Positions 8,700 through 20,800 of a stretch of DNA of 64,000 nt are shown here, one piece after another. The DNA lies in contig NZ_FOGI01000003.1 in NCBI RefSeq assembly GCF_900111175.1, forward strand, positions 287,141 to 351,140. The letters run 5' to 3'. The notes beneath the pieces are model-generated. The model was not told the DNA's origin. It made no database searches and saw nothing but the letters and a program-made list of their open reading frames with translations. Origin of the DNA: Actinokineospora terrae. Lineage in GTDB: Bacteria; Actinomycetota; Actinomycetes; Mycobacteriales; Pseudonocardiaceae. The translations under genes were made by a program, and so were the position numbers. Position 1 is the first letter of the stretch, and each line of letters opens with the position of its first letter.

Positions 8700-9635
8700 T
8701 CAGCTCCCAGCGGTCGCGGCGACCGTGCGGCGAACGCCCTCTTCTAGTCCCACCCGAGTCGTCCACCCGGTGACCATGCGGAACGCCGAGGCGTCTACCT
8801 CGACGCTCTTGAGGTCGGTCGGCTCCATGTGCCCCGGCGGCGGTACCGACACCACGGGCACGGGTGGCGCACCGGTGAGGGCGGAGACCTCCGCGGCGAC
8901 CAACTCGAACACCTTGCGCAGCGGCACGCCCACGCCGCTGCCCAGGACGTAGTGCCGCCCGGCGAGCGCATCGGCGTGGTCGAGGGCGGCGAGGAACGCG
9001 GCGGTGACGTCGTCGACGAACACCAGGTCGCGGCGGACGGTGCCGTCGTGCCACATGGTCAACGGCTCGTTCGCGAAGGCCTTGCGCGCCATGAACGCCA
9101 CCACGCCGCGGTCGCCCTGTTCGCCGTAGATGGTCGGCAACCGCAGCGACACGGCTCGGACCACACCGTCGCGGGTGGCGTCCTTGAGCAGGTTCTCCGC
9201 CGCGAGCTTCTGGCGGGTGTAGGCGCTGAGGGGGTTGTCCGTCTCCGTCCCGTCGATGCGGACGCGGTCAGCCAGACCGACCTGCGTCTCGGTACCGGAG
9301 AAGAGGACCACTGGCGGCGTCGGACGCGACCGCAGCGCCTCCACTAGGTCGGCTACAAGACCGACGTTGACCCGCTCTGCGGTCTTGTCCCCATCGGCGA
9401 CGCGCCAGCCACCGTCGGTGTAGGCGACAAGATGCACGACCGCGTCAGCGTCGGCGACGTGCTCGGCCACACCCTCGCGCAGATCTGCGGCCCGCGTCTC
9501 GACCTCGGCGACCGCGTCAGCGGGCACCGGAGTAGGTCGGCGGGCGACTAGTCGCAGTTGGACCTGCCGCTGGGCGAGAGCGCGAACGATTCCCGAGCCG
9601 ATGAACCCGGAGGCACCGAGGACGACGACCTTCAC
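8700..9635 (-). CDS. NDP-4-keto-6-deoxyhexose 4-ketoreductase (extended SDR)
   Basis: This 311-residue NAD(P)-dependent reductase (EryBIV/TylCIV/DnmV type) should reduce the 4-keto group, the last step before sugar transfer. The Rossmann motif GASGFIG is at residues 7-13. The catalytic set is Ser113 (FSGTET) with Tyr139 and Lys143 in AYTRQK. A longer reading with ten extra residues exists, but GTG at 9635 fits both the usual N-terminus (KVVVLGASG) and the coupling to the upstream epimerase, whose TGA it overlaps as GTGA. Stereochemistry of the C4 hydroxyl cannot be read from the sequence by eye. Another SDR-type sugar epimerase role is less likely given the pathway. Confidence 0.88.
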   Translation of the reverse strand: MKVVVLGASGFIGSGIVRALAQRQVQLRLVARRPTPVPADAVAEVETRAADLREGVAEHVADADAVVHLVAYTDGGWRVADGDKTAERVNVGLVADLVEALRSRPTPPVVLFSGTETQVGLADRVRIDGTETDNPLSAYTRQKLAAENLLKDATRDGVVRAVSLRLPTIYGEQGDRGVVAFMARKAFANEPLTMWHDGTVRRDLVFVDDVTAAFLAALDHADALAGRHYVLGSGVGVPLRKVFELVAAEVSALTGAPPVPVVSVPPPGHMEPTDLKSVEVDASAFRMVTGWTTRVGLEEGVRRTVAATAGS

Positions 9636-10237
9636 CTGTAGAGCTCCTGCTCGATCTCCTGGCACAGCGAGTACACCGGCAAGATCCCGGCCTCGCGCGC
9701 GTCGGCGAGCGTGGGCGCTACCTGATCGCGGTCGGAGATGATCGGATCGGTGATGTCCTCCGGGATCGGCAGCCCCAACGCCGGGTCGAGCACCGACAGC
9801 GCCAACTCGTGCTCAGGGACATAGCTGCTGGACACCATGTACGACATGACGGTGTCGTCTTCCAACGCGATGAACGCGTGCCCGCAGCCCACCGGGAAGT
9901 ACATCGCGCGGAAGTCGTCCTGGTCGAGCAGCACCGAGTCCCACTGCCCGTAGGTGGGGGAACCGACGCGGATGTCGACAACGATGTCGATGGCCTTACC
10001 GCGCGCGCAGTACACGTACTTCGCCGAACCCGGGCGCGTGACGGTGAAGTGCACACCGCGCACAACGCCCCGCTGGGACCGGCTGTGGTTGGTCTGCGCT
10101 ATCGGGAACAGCTTGTGGCCCGTGGCCTCGACGAACGTGGGTTCCTGGAACGGCGACAGGAACAACCCGCGGTCGTCGGGGAACACCTTGGGGGTGAACT
10201 CCAGCGCGCCGTTGACCTTGAGCTTGCGGAACTGCAC
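9632..10237 (-). CDS. TDP-4-keto-6-deoxyhexose 3,5- or 5-epimerase (RmlC-like)
   Basis: This 201-residue cupin-fold epimerase inverts C5 (and possibly C3), turning the D-sugar intermediate into the L-series. RmlC-family residues are visible: DDRGLFLSPF near residue 21, the catalytic base His63 in RGVHF, the DIRVGSPTYGQW strand, the YFPVGCGHAF motif near residue 113, and Tyr133 as the probable acid. Length equals that of EryBVII/TylCVII enzymes. GTG at 10237 has a near-perfect AGGAGG site and lies 15 bases after the permease stop. Its presence argues the amino sugar is an L-sugar such as rhodosamine or megosamine rather than D-angolosamine or D-desosamine. Confidence 0.93.
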   Translation of the reverse strand: MQFRKLKVNGALEFTPKVFPDDRGLFLSPFQEPTFVEATGHKLFPIAQTNHSRSQRGVVRGVHFTVTRPGSAKYVYCARGKAIDIVVDIRVGSPTYGQWDSVLLDQDDFRAMYFPVGCGHAFIALEDDTVMSYMVSSSYVPEHELALSVLDPALGLPIPEDITDPIISDRDQVAPTLADAREAGILPVYSLCQEIEQELYR

Positions 10238-10252
10238 GGTGCTCCTCCTGTG

Positions 10253-10990
10253 TCAGCGGAAACGCTTGCCCTCGTCGGACCGGTAGGCGCGGTAGGCGAG
10301 GAACGCCAGGACCACGGTCCAGACGCCCAGCATCACCATCGACAGCGGGTTGGGGGTGTAGTCGCCGATCGCGGCCCACACCAGTTCAGCCGAACCGCGC
10401 GTGGGGATGAACGGGGACACGTTCGCGGTGAAGCCACCGGTGCTGTTCGGGTCGGTGAACAGACCACCCAGGTAGGCCAAGATGATCGGCGCGATGCTGG
10501 TGATGACGCTGACCAGGTACGGGTTGACCGCGTAGCCGATGGCCAGCATCAGCAGCGAGAACGGCACCACGGCGAGCACGAGCGCGCCGAGGCCGAGCAC
10601 GATGTCGAGCAGGGACGCGGTGGCCTCGGTGCCCAGGACGGCGATGCCGATGAGCGGGATGCTGCCCGCGACCACGAACACCGAGCTCATCACGATCATG
10701 CTGACCATCTTGGGCAGCGGACCGCCGGGCAGGGTGCGCACGTAGCCGCCCCACGGCTTCATCCGCGCGTCGGCGATGCCCAGCCCGTACTGGGCGGAGC
10801 AGATGATCAGCACGGTGAACAGGCACATCGAGCCGGTGCTCAGCGTGGCGGCGACCGGGTCGTCGCCGAGCGCGGGCACGACGAACAGCAGCATGCCCAC
10901 GGTGGGCAGGAACAGCAGGGCGACGAAGACCATCGGGATGCGGATCGCACCCAGGATCTCGAACTTGGTGTAGGCGGCGATCGTGTTCAC
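10253..10990 (-). CDS. ABC-2 type exporter permease
   Basis: This 245-residue integral membrane protein is the permease partner of the ATPase encoded just upstream. About six hydrophobic helices are visible, starting with MVFVALLFLPTVGMLLFVV and ending with SMVMLGVWTVVLAFLAYRAY, followed by a basic tail. The layout fits DrrB-like drug-export permeases. The frame is open further upstream, but GTG at 10990 (NTIAAYTKFEILG) is the sensible start: it has AGGAGA seven bases upstream and follows the ATPase stop by ten bases, while the upstream extension is Arg/Pro/Ser-rich shadow sequence. Likely role: export of the finished compound and self-protection. Confidence 0.88.
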   Translation of the reverse strand: MNTIAAYTKFEILGAIRIPMVFVALLFLPTVGMLLFVVPALGDDPVAATLSTGSMCLFTVLIICSAQYGLGIADARMKPWGGYVRTLPGGPLPKMVSMIVMSSVFVVAGSIPLIGIAVLGTEATASLLDIVLGLGALVLAVVPFSLLMLAIGYAVNPYLVSVITSIAPIILAYLGGLFTDPNSTGGFTANVSPFIPTRGSAELVWAAIGDYTPNPLSMVMLGVWTVVLAFLAYRAYRSDEGKRFR

Positions 10991-11000
10991 GGGTGGTCTC

Positions 11001-11894
11001 CTAGGCCGTGGGGGCCGCGGTCGGGGCTTTGGTGGTGTAGGCGAGGAAGGCGTCCTCCAGCGAGCCCGAGCTGACCTCCAGGTCGGCGAACGGGGCACCG
11101 GAGGCGACGAGGTCGCGCACCAGCTGGTCGGAGTCGGCGGTGATGAGGCTGACGACGTCACCGGTCTGCTCGACGCCGACGACACCGGGCAGCGCGGGAA
11201 CCTCGAGCGCACGGATGGTGACCTTGCGCAGGCCGCTGATCCGGCGCAGCGCGTCGACGCTGTCGTCGGCGACCGCGCGACCGTTGTCGATGATGATGAC
11301 CCGCTGGGCCAGCTCCTCGATCTCCTCGAGGTAGTGGCTGGTGATGACGGCGGTGCCGCCCGCGGCGTTGTAGGCCTTCACCCCGTCCCACAGCGCGCGC
11401 CGCACCTCGACGTCGAGTCCGGTGGTCGGCTCGTCGAGGAACACCAGGTCGGGGCGGCCGACGAAGGCCAGCGCGATGGCCAGCCTGCGCTTCTCGCCGC
11501 CGGAGAGGCCGCCGGTCTGGCGGCGCTCGACGTCCTCGAGGTGGAACTGGGCCAGCAGCTCCTTGCGCGAGATCGGGTTCGGGTAGTGCGCGGCGACGAA
11601 CTCGATCACCTCACCCGCCTGCAGGGTCTCCGGCATGCCGGTCTCCTGCGGGGTCATCCCCATCCGCCGCCGCGCCCGCACGTCGCGCGGGTCGTGGCCG
11701 AACAGCTCGACCGTGCCCGAGGTGGGCTTGCGCAGGCCGACGAACATGTTGATCAGGGTGGACTTGCCCGCGCCGTTGGGGCCGAGCAGGCCGAGCAGCT
11801 GCCCGGCCGGGATCTCCACGCTGAGGTCGTCCACGGCGACCACGTCGCCGTAGCGCCGGGTGACGCCGCTCGCGCGGGCCAGGACTTCGGTCAT
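11001..11894 (-). CDS. ABC exporter ATP-binding protein (DrrA-like)
   Basis: This 297-residue nucleotide-binding subunit of an antibiotic exporter has Walker A GPNGAGKST at residues 38-46, signature LSGGEKRR at 130-137, Walker B LVFLDEP at 150-156 and the H-loop His187 (ITSHYLEE). The C-terminal 60 residues resemble the DrrA regulatory tail. ATG at 11894 overlaps the stop of the terminal PKS gene as ATGA, so exporter and synthase are co-translated. That coupling is the main reason to assign the compound of this cluster as its cargo. Confidence 0.93.
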   Translation of the reverse strand: MTEVLARASGVTRRYGDVVAVDDLSVEIPAGQLLGLLGPNGAGKSTLINMFVGLRKPTSGTVELFGHDPRDVRARRRMGMTPQETGMPETLQAGEVIEFVAAHYPNPISRKELLAQFHLEDVERRQTGGLSGGEKRRLAIALAFVGRPDLVFLDEPTTGLDVEVRRALWDGVKAYNAAGGTAVITSHYLEEIEELAQRVIIIDNGRAVADDSVDALRRISGLRKVTIRALEVPALPGVVGVEQTGDVVSLITADSDQLVRDLVASGAPFADLEVSSGSLEDAFLAYTTKAPTAAPTA

Positions 11895-14800
11895 CGTTGG
11901 TGCTTCCTTTCGTGGGGCTGCTCGCCGACGAGCGCGGCGATCCAGTGGTGGACCGCGGCCGCGGTCGATCCGGCATGCTCGGACATCATGGTGAAGTGGT
12001 TGCCCTGGACGTCCACAGTGGACGAACCAGGCCAGGAGCTGCGCCACTCACCGGTCGCCTCCCCCAACGGCTCTGCCGCGCGCACCAGGAGCGTGGGGAT
12101 GGCGGGTTCGGGGTCGGGCACCTGCCAGAACAGCCGCCCGTACCAGGCCATCGCGGTGAGCCTGGCGTCGTCCATGGGCACGTACTGGTCGCGGCGCTCG
12201 AACACGCCCTCGGACAGCTCACCCGCCCACTCGGTCATCACCGGGTGGTCCAAGGGGTAGATGTCGACAAGGACCAGCCCGGCCGGGGGCCTGCCGAGAG
12301 CGGCAAGCCTGCTGGCGAGGCTGTGAGCGAGGGTGGCGCCACCGGAGTGGCCGAGGAGGTAGACGGGGGTGTCGGTCGGGACGGCATCCGCCAGCCAGTC
12401 CAACGCGACCTCTTGTGTGGACGGAAGGAGATCGTCGCGGGCGTAGCCGAGCAGCGGTATGGCTGCCACCTCGCGCTTGCCGCGAAGTGCGGCCGCGAGT
12501 CGCGCGAACTCGTGGGGGCCACCGCCTGCGGTCAGGCCACTGCAACACAGGAGAAGTCCAGGCGCGTCGCCGTTCGCTAGGGCTACCCGGCGCGCGGGCG
12601 AGGTGATCTCGGTGAGGCGGTCGGCCGCGGGGCGGAACTTGGCCGCGTCGCCGAGGAACTTGAGGAACTCCGACACCCGGCCGGTCCGCATGGCCTCCCG
12701 GTAGAGGCCTTCCAGGAGCCCGGCGGACGTGCCCGCGGTCGGTTCGCCCTCGAGGTGACGGGCCAGGTCGGCCGGGGTCGGGTGATCGAACACGATGCTC
12801 GCGGGCAGGTCGACGCCGGTCTCCTCCCTGAGCAACGCGCGCAGGTCGAGCGCGGTCAGGGAGTCCAGGCCCAGTTCGAGGAACTCGCGGTCCACCTCGA
12901 CGGCCGCCGGGTCCGCGTGGCCCAGGACCCGCGCGGTGGCGGCCTGGACGAGTTCGAGCGTCGAGGTGGCGGCCAGGGGTGCCGGTGCCTGCTCGGTGGC
13001 GGTGGCCGTGCCCACGGCGTCGACCCAGTAGCGCTTGCGCTGGAAGGCGTAGGTGGGCAGGTCGACCCGGCGGCCGCCCCACCCGCGCAGGACCAGGTCC
13101 CAGGCGATGTCCTGGCCGTTGACGTGCAGGGCGGCCAGGGCGGAGACGAGCCAGGCGGCCTCGTCCTTGCCCGCGCGCTGGGCGGCGACGGCGGTCGCGG
13201 GGCGGGTGTCGCCGGGGTGGGTGAGGGTCTGGTCGGCGAGGGCCGTCAGCTGGCTGTCGGGGCCGATCTCCAGGAACTTGGTCGCACCGCGGTCGCGGAG
13301 CGCGCGGATGGCGTCGGCGAAGCGGACGGTGGATCGGATCTGGCGGATCCAGTAGTCCGGTGTCGACATGTCACCGGTGTCGAGCTGCCCGGTCAGGGTA
13401 GACACGATCGGCAGCTTCGCGGGGCCGTAGGTGACGCTTCGCGCGACCTCCGCGAACGGCTCCACCATGGGTTCCATGCGGTGCGAGTGGAAGGCGCGAG
13501 CCGTCCGCAAACGTTTGACCTGACGGTCGCTGGAGCGGGCTAGAGCCTCCAACTCGTCGATGACATCAGCGTCACCGGACAGGACAACCGAGTCGCGGGC
13601 GTTGATCGCAGCGATATCGACCTGATGGCCTTGGATAGCCGTAAGGACCTCGGTCTCGGTCATGCGGACGGCGAGCATTGCGCCGCCCTCGGGGAGTCCT
13701 TGCGTCAACCGCGCGCGGGCACTCACGAGCGTGCACGCGTCTTGGAGCGACAGGATGCCCGCGACGTGCGCCGCCGCCAGTTCGCCGAAGGAGTGTCCGG
13801 CCAGGACATCCGGCTTGAGCCCCCAGGACTCCAGCAGTCGGAACAGCGCGACCTCGACCGCGAAGAGGCCGGTCTGGGTGTAAGTGGCCTCGTGGACGCT
13901 CTCGGTGTCGATGATGTCGTGCAGCGGTAGGTCTAGATGGGCGCAGACCGCGTCGAACGCGTCGGCGTAAGCAGGGAAGGCGGCATAGAGGCCCTTGCCC
14001 ATGCCTGCCCGTTGCGCGCCTTGGCCGGAGAACAGGTAGGCCAGCCCTCCCTTGCCCGCCGTACCGCGCACGACAGCAGCGTCCGCACGACCTTCAGCCA
14101 ACGCAGTGAGCCCACGCCGCACTCCTACAGCGTCGCCAGCGAGAACGACGGCGCGGTGAGGCAACCTGGCGCGCTCAGTCGCCAGCGCGCGGGAGACACC
14201 GACCAGGTCATGGTCTGCGACGGTGAGGAGTTGCTGCGCCTGAGCTCGTAGTGCGGTGTCGGATCGACCGGACACCACCCACGGCACGGCTGTCGGCGCG
14301 GTGCCGTCCTCTGGCTCTACCGGTGCCTCCTGGACGCCTTCGAGGATGACGTGCGCGTTGGTGCCGCTCATGCCGAACGACGACACGCCCGCGCGCCGTG
14401 GGCGGGCGACCTCGGGCCACGGGCGCGGCGAGGTGAGGAGCCGCACCGCGCCGGAGTCCCAGTCGACGTGGCTGGCGGGCTCGTCGACGTGCAGGGTGCC
14501 CGGCAGGACGCCGCGGCGGATGGCCTCGACCATCTTGATGATCCCGGCGGCGCCCGCGGCGGCCTGGGTGTGGCCGATGTTCGACTTCACCGAGCCGAGC
14601 CACAGCGGTTCGGCGCGGTCGCGGCCGTAGGTGGCGAGCAGGGCTTGCGCCTCGACCGGGTCGCCCAACGCGGTTCCTGTGCCGTGCGCCTCGACCGCGT
14701 CCACCTCGGAGTGCGCCAGCCCGGCGCCCGCGAGCGCGGCCCGGATCACCCGCTGCTGCGAGGGGCCGTTCGGCGCGGTCAGGCCGTTCGAGGCGCCATC

Positions 14801-17800
14801 GGAGTTCACGGCCGAGCCGCGGACCACGGCCAGCACCTGGTGGCCGTTTCGGCGCGCGTCGGACAGCCGCTCGACGAGCAGCAGGCCGACGCCCTCACCC
14901 CAGCCGGTGCCGTCAGCGCTTTCCGCGAAGGATCGGCACCGGCCGGACGTGGCAAGGCCACCTTGGCGGGAGAACTCTGCGAAGACCGTGGGCGTCGGCA
15001 TGACGGCGACACCGCCCGCGACCGCTAGCGCGCAGTCGCCGGATCGCAGCGCCTGTGCCGCGAGGTGTAGTGCGACGAGGCTGCTGGAGCAGGCAGTGTC
15101 AACGGTGACCGCTGGGCCTTCCAGGCCGAACGAGTAGGCGACTCTGCCGGACAGGACGCTGTTGGAGGTTCCAGTCATCGCGTGGCCCTCTGAGCCTGCC
15201 GGGAGGACCCCACCCGCGCCGTACCCGGAAGCAGAGGCGCCGACGAACACGCCGGTAGTGCTTCCACGCAGCGAATCGGGCGCGATGCCCGCGCGCTCTA
15301 GGAGTTCCCAGGTGGACTCCAGCAGCAGGCGCTGCTGCGGGTCCATCGCGGCGGCTTCGCGCGGGGAGATGCCGAACAGCTCCGCGTCGAAGTCCGTGGC
15401 ATCGTGGACGAACCCGCCCTCGGCAGTGATCTCCCCAGCCGCCGAGAGGTCCCAGCCCCGGTCGTCGGGGAACGCCGACAGGGCGTCCACCCCGTTGGCG
15501 ACGAGATCCCACAACGCCTCAGGCGAGGTCGCCCCACCGGGGAATCGGCAGCTCATGGCGACGATGGCGATGGCGTCGTCCGCGACCACCACCGGCGCGG
15601 CGACCTCGGTGTCGATGCCGCCGATCCGGGCGACCAGTTCGTCGGCCACGGCGTCCGGGGTCGGGTAGTCGAAGACCAGGGTTGACGGCAACCGGACGCC
15701 GGTCGCGGCCGCGATCCGGTCGCGGACCTGCACAGCGGTCAACGAGTCGACGCCTAGGTCGGTGAACGGCACGTCTGCGGCCACCGGCTCGGGGTAACCG
15801 AGGACACCCGCCACCTCTAGGCAGACCAACTCGCGGATACCGTCGATGCCGGTGACAACAGGGGCGTCAGCGGTAACCGTCGCGAACTCGGCCAGCAGCG
15901 GGCTTGGTCGTCCGGTCGTGAACGACGGCTCGAACCTGGCCCAGTCGATGTCGGCGACCGTCGTTGATTCAGTCAGCGCCAACGCTGCGACCGCGAGATC
16001 GGGCCGTAGCGGGTTGATGCCGCGTTTGCGCAGGTAGTCGTGAGCTCGCTCGGCCATGCCTGCCCCGGCCCACGGCCCCCAGGCGAGAGCTGCCCCGGCC
16101 TTGCCTTGGGCGCGACGACGCTCGGCCAACGCGTCCAGGTAGGCGTTCGCGGCAGAGTAAGAGGCTTGCCCGCCGCTACCCCACACACCGGCGATCGAGG
16201 AGAAGAGGACGAACAACTCGGCGTCGGGCAGGAGTTCGTCGAGGTGACGCGCGCCGAGAACCTTGGCGCTGAGGGCGTCGTCGAACTCGTCAGGGGACGT
16301 GAACTCCAACGGGACTGTGGTCGCTACCCCCGCCGAATGGACCACCCCGCTGACGGGATGCTCGGCCAAGAGCGCGGCCAGTGCGTCCCGGTCGGCCACA
16401 TCGCAGGCGATGACCTTCGCGGTTGCCCCACGAGCAGCGAGATCGTCGACGAGGTCTCGTGCTTGCGCTCCGGAGCGGTTGACCAGCAGCAGGTCGGTCA
16501 CGCCGTGGTCGGCGAGCCACCGAGCGGCGGCCCCACCGAGCGCGCCGGTGCCGCCGGTGATGAGGACCCGGCCGCTGATGGTCGGCTCTGGGCGGTGGCT
16601 GCCGCTGGGCCGGGTGAGCCGCCGGGCGAAGACGCCTGCCGGGCGGATGGCGAGCTGGTCCTCGCCGGGGAGCGCGCCCGCGAGGACCGCGCGCAGGCGG
16701 GTGCGGGCTCGGTCGTCCAGCGTGGCGGGGAGGTCGATCAGGCCACCCCAGCGGGCGGGGTGTTCGAGGGCGGCGACCCGGCCGAGGCCCCAGAGGAGCG
16801 CCTGCTCGGGATCGGGCGGCGCGTCGGCTCGACCGGTGCTGACGGCGCCCCTGGTGACGGCCCAGATCGGTGCGTCGACGGTGCGCAGCAGCGTGATCGT
16901 GTCCCGGGCCGCGAGCAGCGACAGGACGCCGTCCCAGTCACCAGCCGGTAGCCCGTCCGCCAATCTGACCACGGTTGCGTCTGGTGCTACCTCGACGAGG
17001 TCTGTGGGGCAGCCGTCGTCGGTGGTGACGACGAGCCAACGACCACCGAGCGTGGCAGCAGGTAGCTCCACCGGACGCCAGGTGACGCGGTAGAGCCATG
17101 AGTCCACGATGGACTTATCTCTGCACGCCTTGCGCCAGGCGGACAACGCGGGCAGGAGATCTGTCAGGGTGTCGACGTCAACCCTGAGGGTGTCGGCGAC
17201 GGTCGTGGCGTCCTCTTGCTCTACCGCTGTCCAGAAGGACTGTTCGCCAGGGTCGGCACTAAACGCAGGCCTAGTGGTGTCCGGCCAGTAGCGCTTGCGG
17301 TCGAACGGGTAGGTGGGGAGGTCGATGATGTTCCCGCCCCACTCGCGGGCCTTGGCGGACCAGTCGATGTCAACGCCCTCGACATGGGCCTGGGCAAGTG
17401 CCAACCAGCCATCAGCCAGTGGCTCTGCAGGCACGACCGGAGTCCGCACGACCCCTTGGAGCAGGTGCGGTGAGTCCTCTCCAGTAGCCAGTGCCGCGAG
17501 CCCGGCCGCGTAGTCGCCGAAGACCACGGCCCGGTGCTCTAGGACCGCTCGTGCACTCGCCAGCGTTGTCGCAACATCAACCGGATCGGCCGCTACCTGA
17601 CCAAGTCGCACCGCCAGGTCGCGCAGTGCTCCGGCGCTACGAGCCGATAGCAGCCACGGCAGGTCCTGGTGCTCGGCGCGCGCGGTGCCGTGAGCCTCGA
17701 CCGGGTATTCCTCGATGATGATGTGTGCGTTGGTGCCGCTAAGACCGAACGATGACACTGCCGCGCGGCGCAGGCCCTCTGACTGCCAGGACTGGTTCTC

Positions 17801-20800
17801 GGTGAGCAGCGCGACCGAACCGGCCGACCAGTCCACGTGAGCGGTGGGGCGTGCGGCGTGCAAGGTCTTGGGCAGTTCACGGTGCCGCAGCGCCATGACC
17901 ATCTTGATGATCCCGGCGACCCCGGCCGCTGCCTGCGTGTGCCCGATGTTGGACTTGACCGAGCCCAGCCATAGTGGGGCCTGCCGGTCGCGACCGTACG
18001 TGGAGAGCAGCGCCTCGGCCTCGATCGGATCCCCGAGCGCGGTACCTGTGCCGTGTGCTTCAACGACGTCGATGTCCGCTGCCTGGAGCCGTGCGTCCGT
18101 TAGTGCTGCGCGGATGACCCTCTGCTGCGCGGGTCCGTTAGGGGCGGTGAGCCCGTTGGAGGCGCCGTCCTGGTTGACCGCGCTACCTCGCACGACCGCA
18201 AGGACTCGATAGCCCTTGGCGATGGCGTCGGACAGGCGGGTCAGGAGCAGGACTCCGACGCCTTCACCCCAGCCGGTTCCGTCAGCGCCGTCTGCGAACG
18301 CTTTGCACCGACCGTCGAAGGCAAGCCCGCCTTGAACGCTGAACTCGATGAACGTGCTGGGCTGCGGCATGACCGTGATGCCCCCGGCCAATGCCATCGA
18401 GCACTCGCCGTCTCGCAGCGCCCTGGCGGCGAGGTGCAGCGCTACCAGGCTGCTGGAGCAGGCAGTGTCGACGGTGATCGCGGGACCACGGAGACCGAAC
18501 GCGTAAGAGACACGTCCCGACAAGACGCTCGCGGTGTTGCCCGTGCCTAGATGCCCTTCGACAGCGGCATCGGACCCGAGGAGCAAGGTCGCGTAGTCCT
18601 GACCGTTGGTGCCAGCGAACACACCGATGTCGCTGTCACGGACCGAGAGCGGATTGATGCCCGCCCGCTCGAACACCTCCCACGACGCTTCCAGCAAGAG
18701 GCGTTGCTGGGGATCCATGGCCAAGGCCTCGCGCGGGGAGATCCCGAACAGGCCCGCGTCGAACCCGGCGATGTCGTCGAGGAAGCCGCCGACCCTGGCG
18801 GCTGATCCACCGAGGGCGTCGAGGTCCCACCCGCGGTCGCCGGGGAAGTCGACCATCGCGTCGACACCACCGCGCACCAGGTCCCACAACGCTTCCGGGC
18901 TGTCGACGCCGCCCGGGAACCGGCAGCTCATCCCCACGATCGCGATCGGTTCGGCCGCTGCCCGCGCGGTAGGCCTGTCGAGGACCTCGACGGTGGGCTG
19001 GTCGACCAGTTCCGCCAGGTGCTTGGCGAGCTCGGCGGGGGTCGGGTGGTCGAAGACGAGGCCCGCGGGCAGCGGCACGCCGATCTCCGCCGCGAGCAGG
19101 TTGCGCAGTTCCAGCGCGGTCAGCGAGTCGAACCCCAGGTCGCGGAACGGACGACCCGCCTCGATCGCGGTGGTGTCCGCGTGCCCGAGCACGGACGCGG
19201 CCAGTTCGACGACTACCGCAGCCAGGTCTCCGCGAGCGCGCCGGGACGGCTCCGCGGGCAGCTGCGGGCTCGGTGCCCTGTGGACAAGGTCCGAGAGCAG
19301 TGGGCTTGGGCGGGCGGAGGTGAAACCCGGGCCGAGCAGATCCCAGTCGATGTCCGCGACGACGAGCGAGCCCTCTTGCCCCCACGCGTCCGACAGCGCC
19401 TTGAGAGCACGCGCGACAGGCATCGGACGCATACCGGTCCGAACGAGGCGGTCAGCCACCGCAGCGGCCATTCCCTCCCCTGCCCAAGCTCCCCAGGCCA
19501 AGGACAGTGCAGGATGGCCTCTTAGCTTGCGGCGCTCGACCAGCGCGTCGAGATAGGCGTTCGCGGCGGCGTAAGCGCCCTGCCCGGGGCTACCGAGAAC
19601 ACCAGCGAGGGAGGTGAAGGCAACGAACAGGGCGTCGTTGGGGATGAGTTCGTCCAGCAGTTCCGCTGAACCTGCCTTCGCCGCTTCCACCGCCGCCAAG
19701 CGGTCGGGCGTCAACCCGGCGACGAGACCGTCGTCGAGCACTCCGGCGGCGTGAACGACGGCGGACACGGTGAACCGGGCGAGGAGTTCGGCGACGGTCG
19801 TGCGGTCGGTGAGGTCGCATGCCACGACCCGCGCGCCGACCTCCTCTGCCAGTTCGGCGGCACCTGGAGCATCAGGTCCGCGCCTGCTGACCAGCACGAG
19901 ATCGGTCACCCCGCGCGACCGCAGCCACCGCGCGACGTGCCCACCCAGCGCGCCCGTACCGCCGGTGACCAGCACGGTGCCCGTGGGAACCGCCACCGCC
20001 GCGGAGGGGCGCTCGGCCCGACGCAGCCGTCGACCGAACAGGCGGCCGGACCGCACCGCGACCTGGTCCTCACCTGACCGCAGCGCAGCGACGACACCTT
20101 GATCCGCGAGATCGGTGACGTCGATCAGCCCGCCCCACCGAGCCGGGTCTTCCAGCGCGGCGACCCGCCCGATCCCCCAGGCAGCGGCGCTTCGCGGCTC
20201 AGGGGCCTCCTCGGCGAGCGAAACGGCGCCAACCGTCACGCACCACACCGGGGCGTCGAAACGGGCCGCAGCGAGGACATCAGCGGCCGATTCCACAACT
20301 ACGACGACGCCTGCCAGGCCGTCCTGGCCGTCTTCGGCGAGGGTGGCCCCGGCCTGCCGCAGGGTCGAAGCGATCTCCTCGGAGCCGACGACAAGCCAAC
20401 GACCGGACAAGCGGCTCGGCGCGGTCGACAACTCTTGCCACTCGACCCGGTAGAACCACGGCTCTGGCACGGGATCAGGCCAGTAGCGGTCACGTTCGAA
20501 GGGATAGGTCGGCAACGAGACACGGCGTGCGCCCCAGGGCCTCAGGTAGGCCTGCCAGTCCACGTGAACACCACGGGCATGCAGGCGAGCAACAGCTGCG
20601 ACGAGCGTGGTGGGCTCATCCTGGCCGGGGCGCAGGGCAGGGACAGCGACCACGTTGGCGGCGATCTGCTGGGTCAGGGCACTGAGCACGCCGTCCGGAC
20701 CGAGTTCAAGCGCGGTTGTGACCCCGGAGAGGGACCCGACCGCGTCGGCGAAGCGGACAGGCTCGCGGACCTGGCGGACCCAGTAGTCAGCGCTATCGAC

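Noticed and set aside
11895..12047. Longer N-terminus for the ABC ATPase
   Set aside because: It lies inside the PKS E thioesterase coding region in another frame; the usual ATPase N-terminus starts at 11894 with an ATGA overlap.
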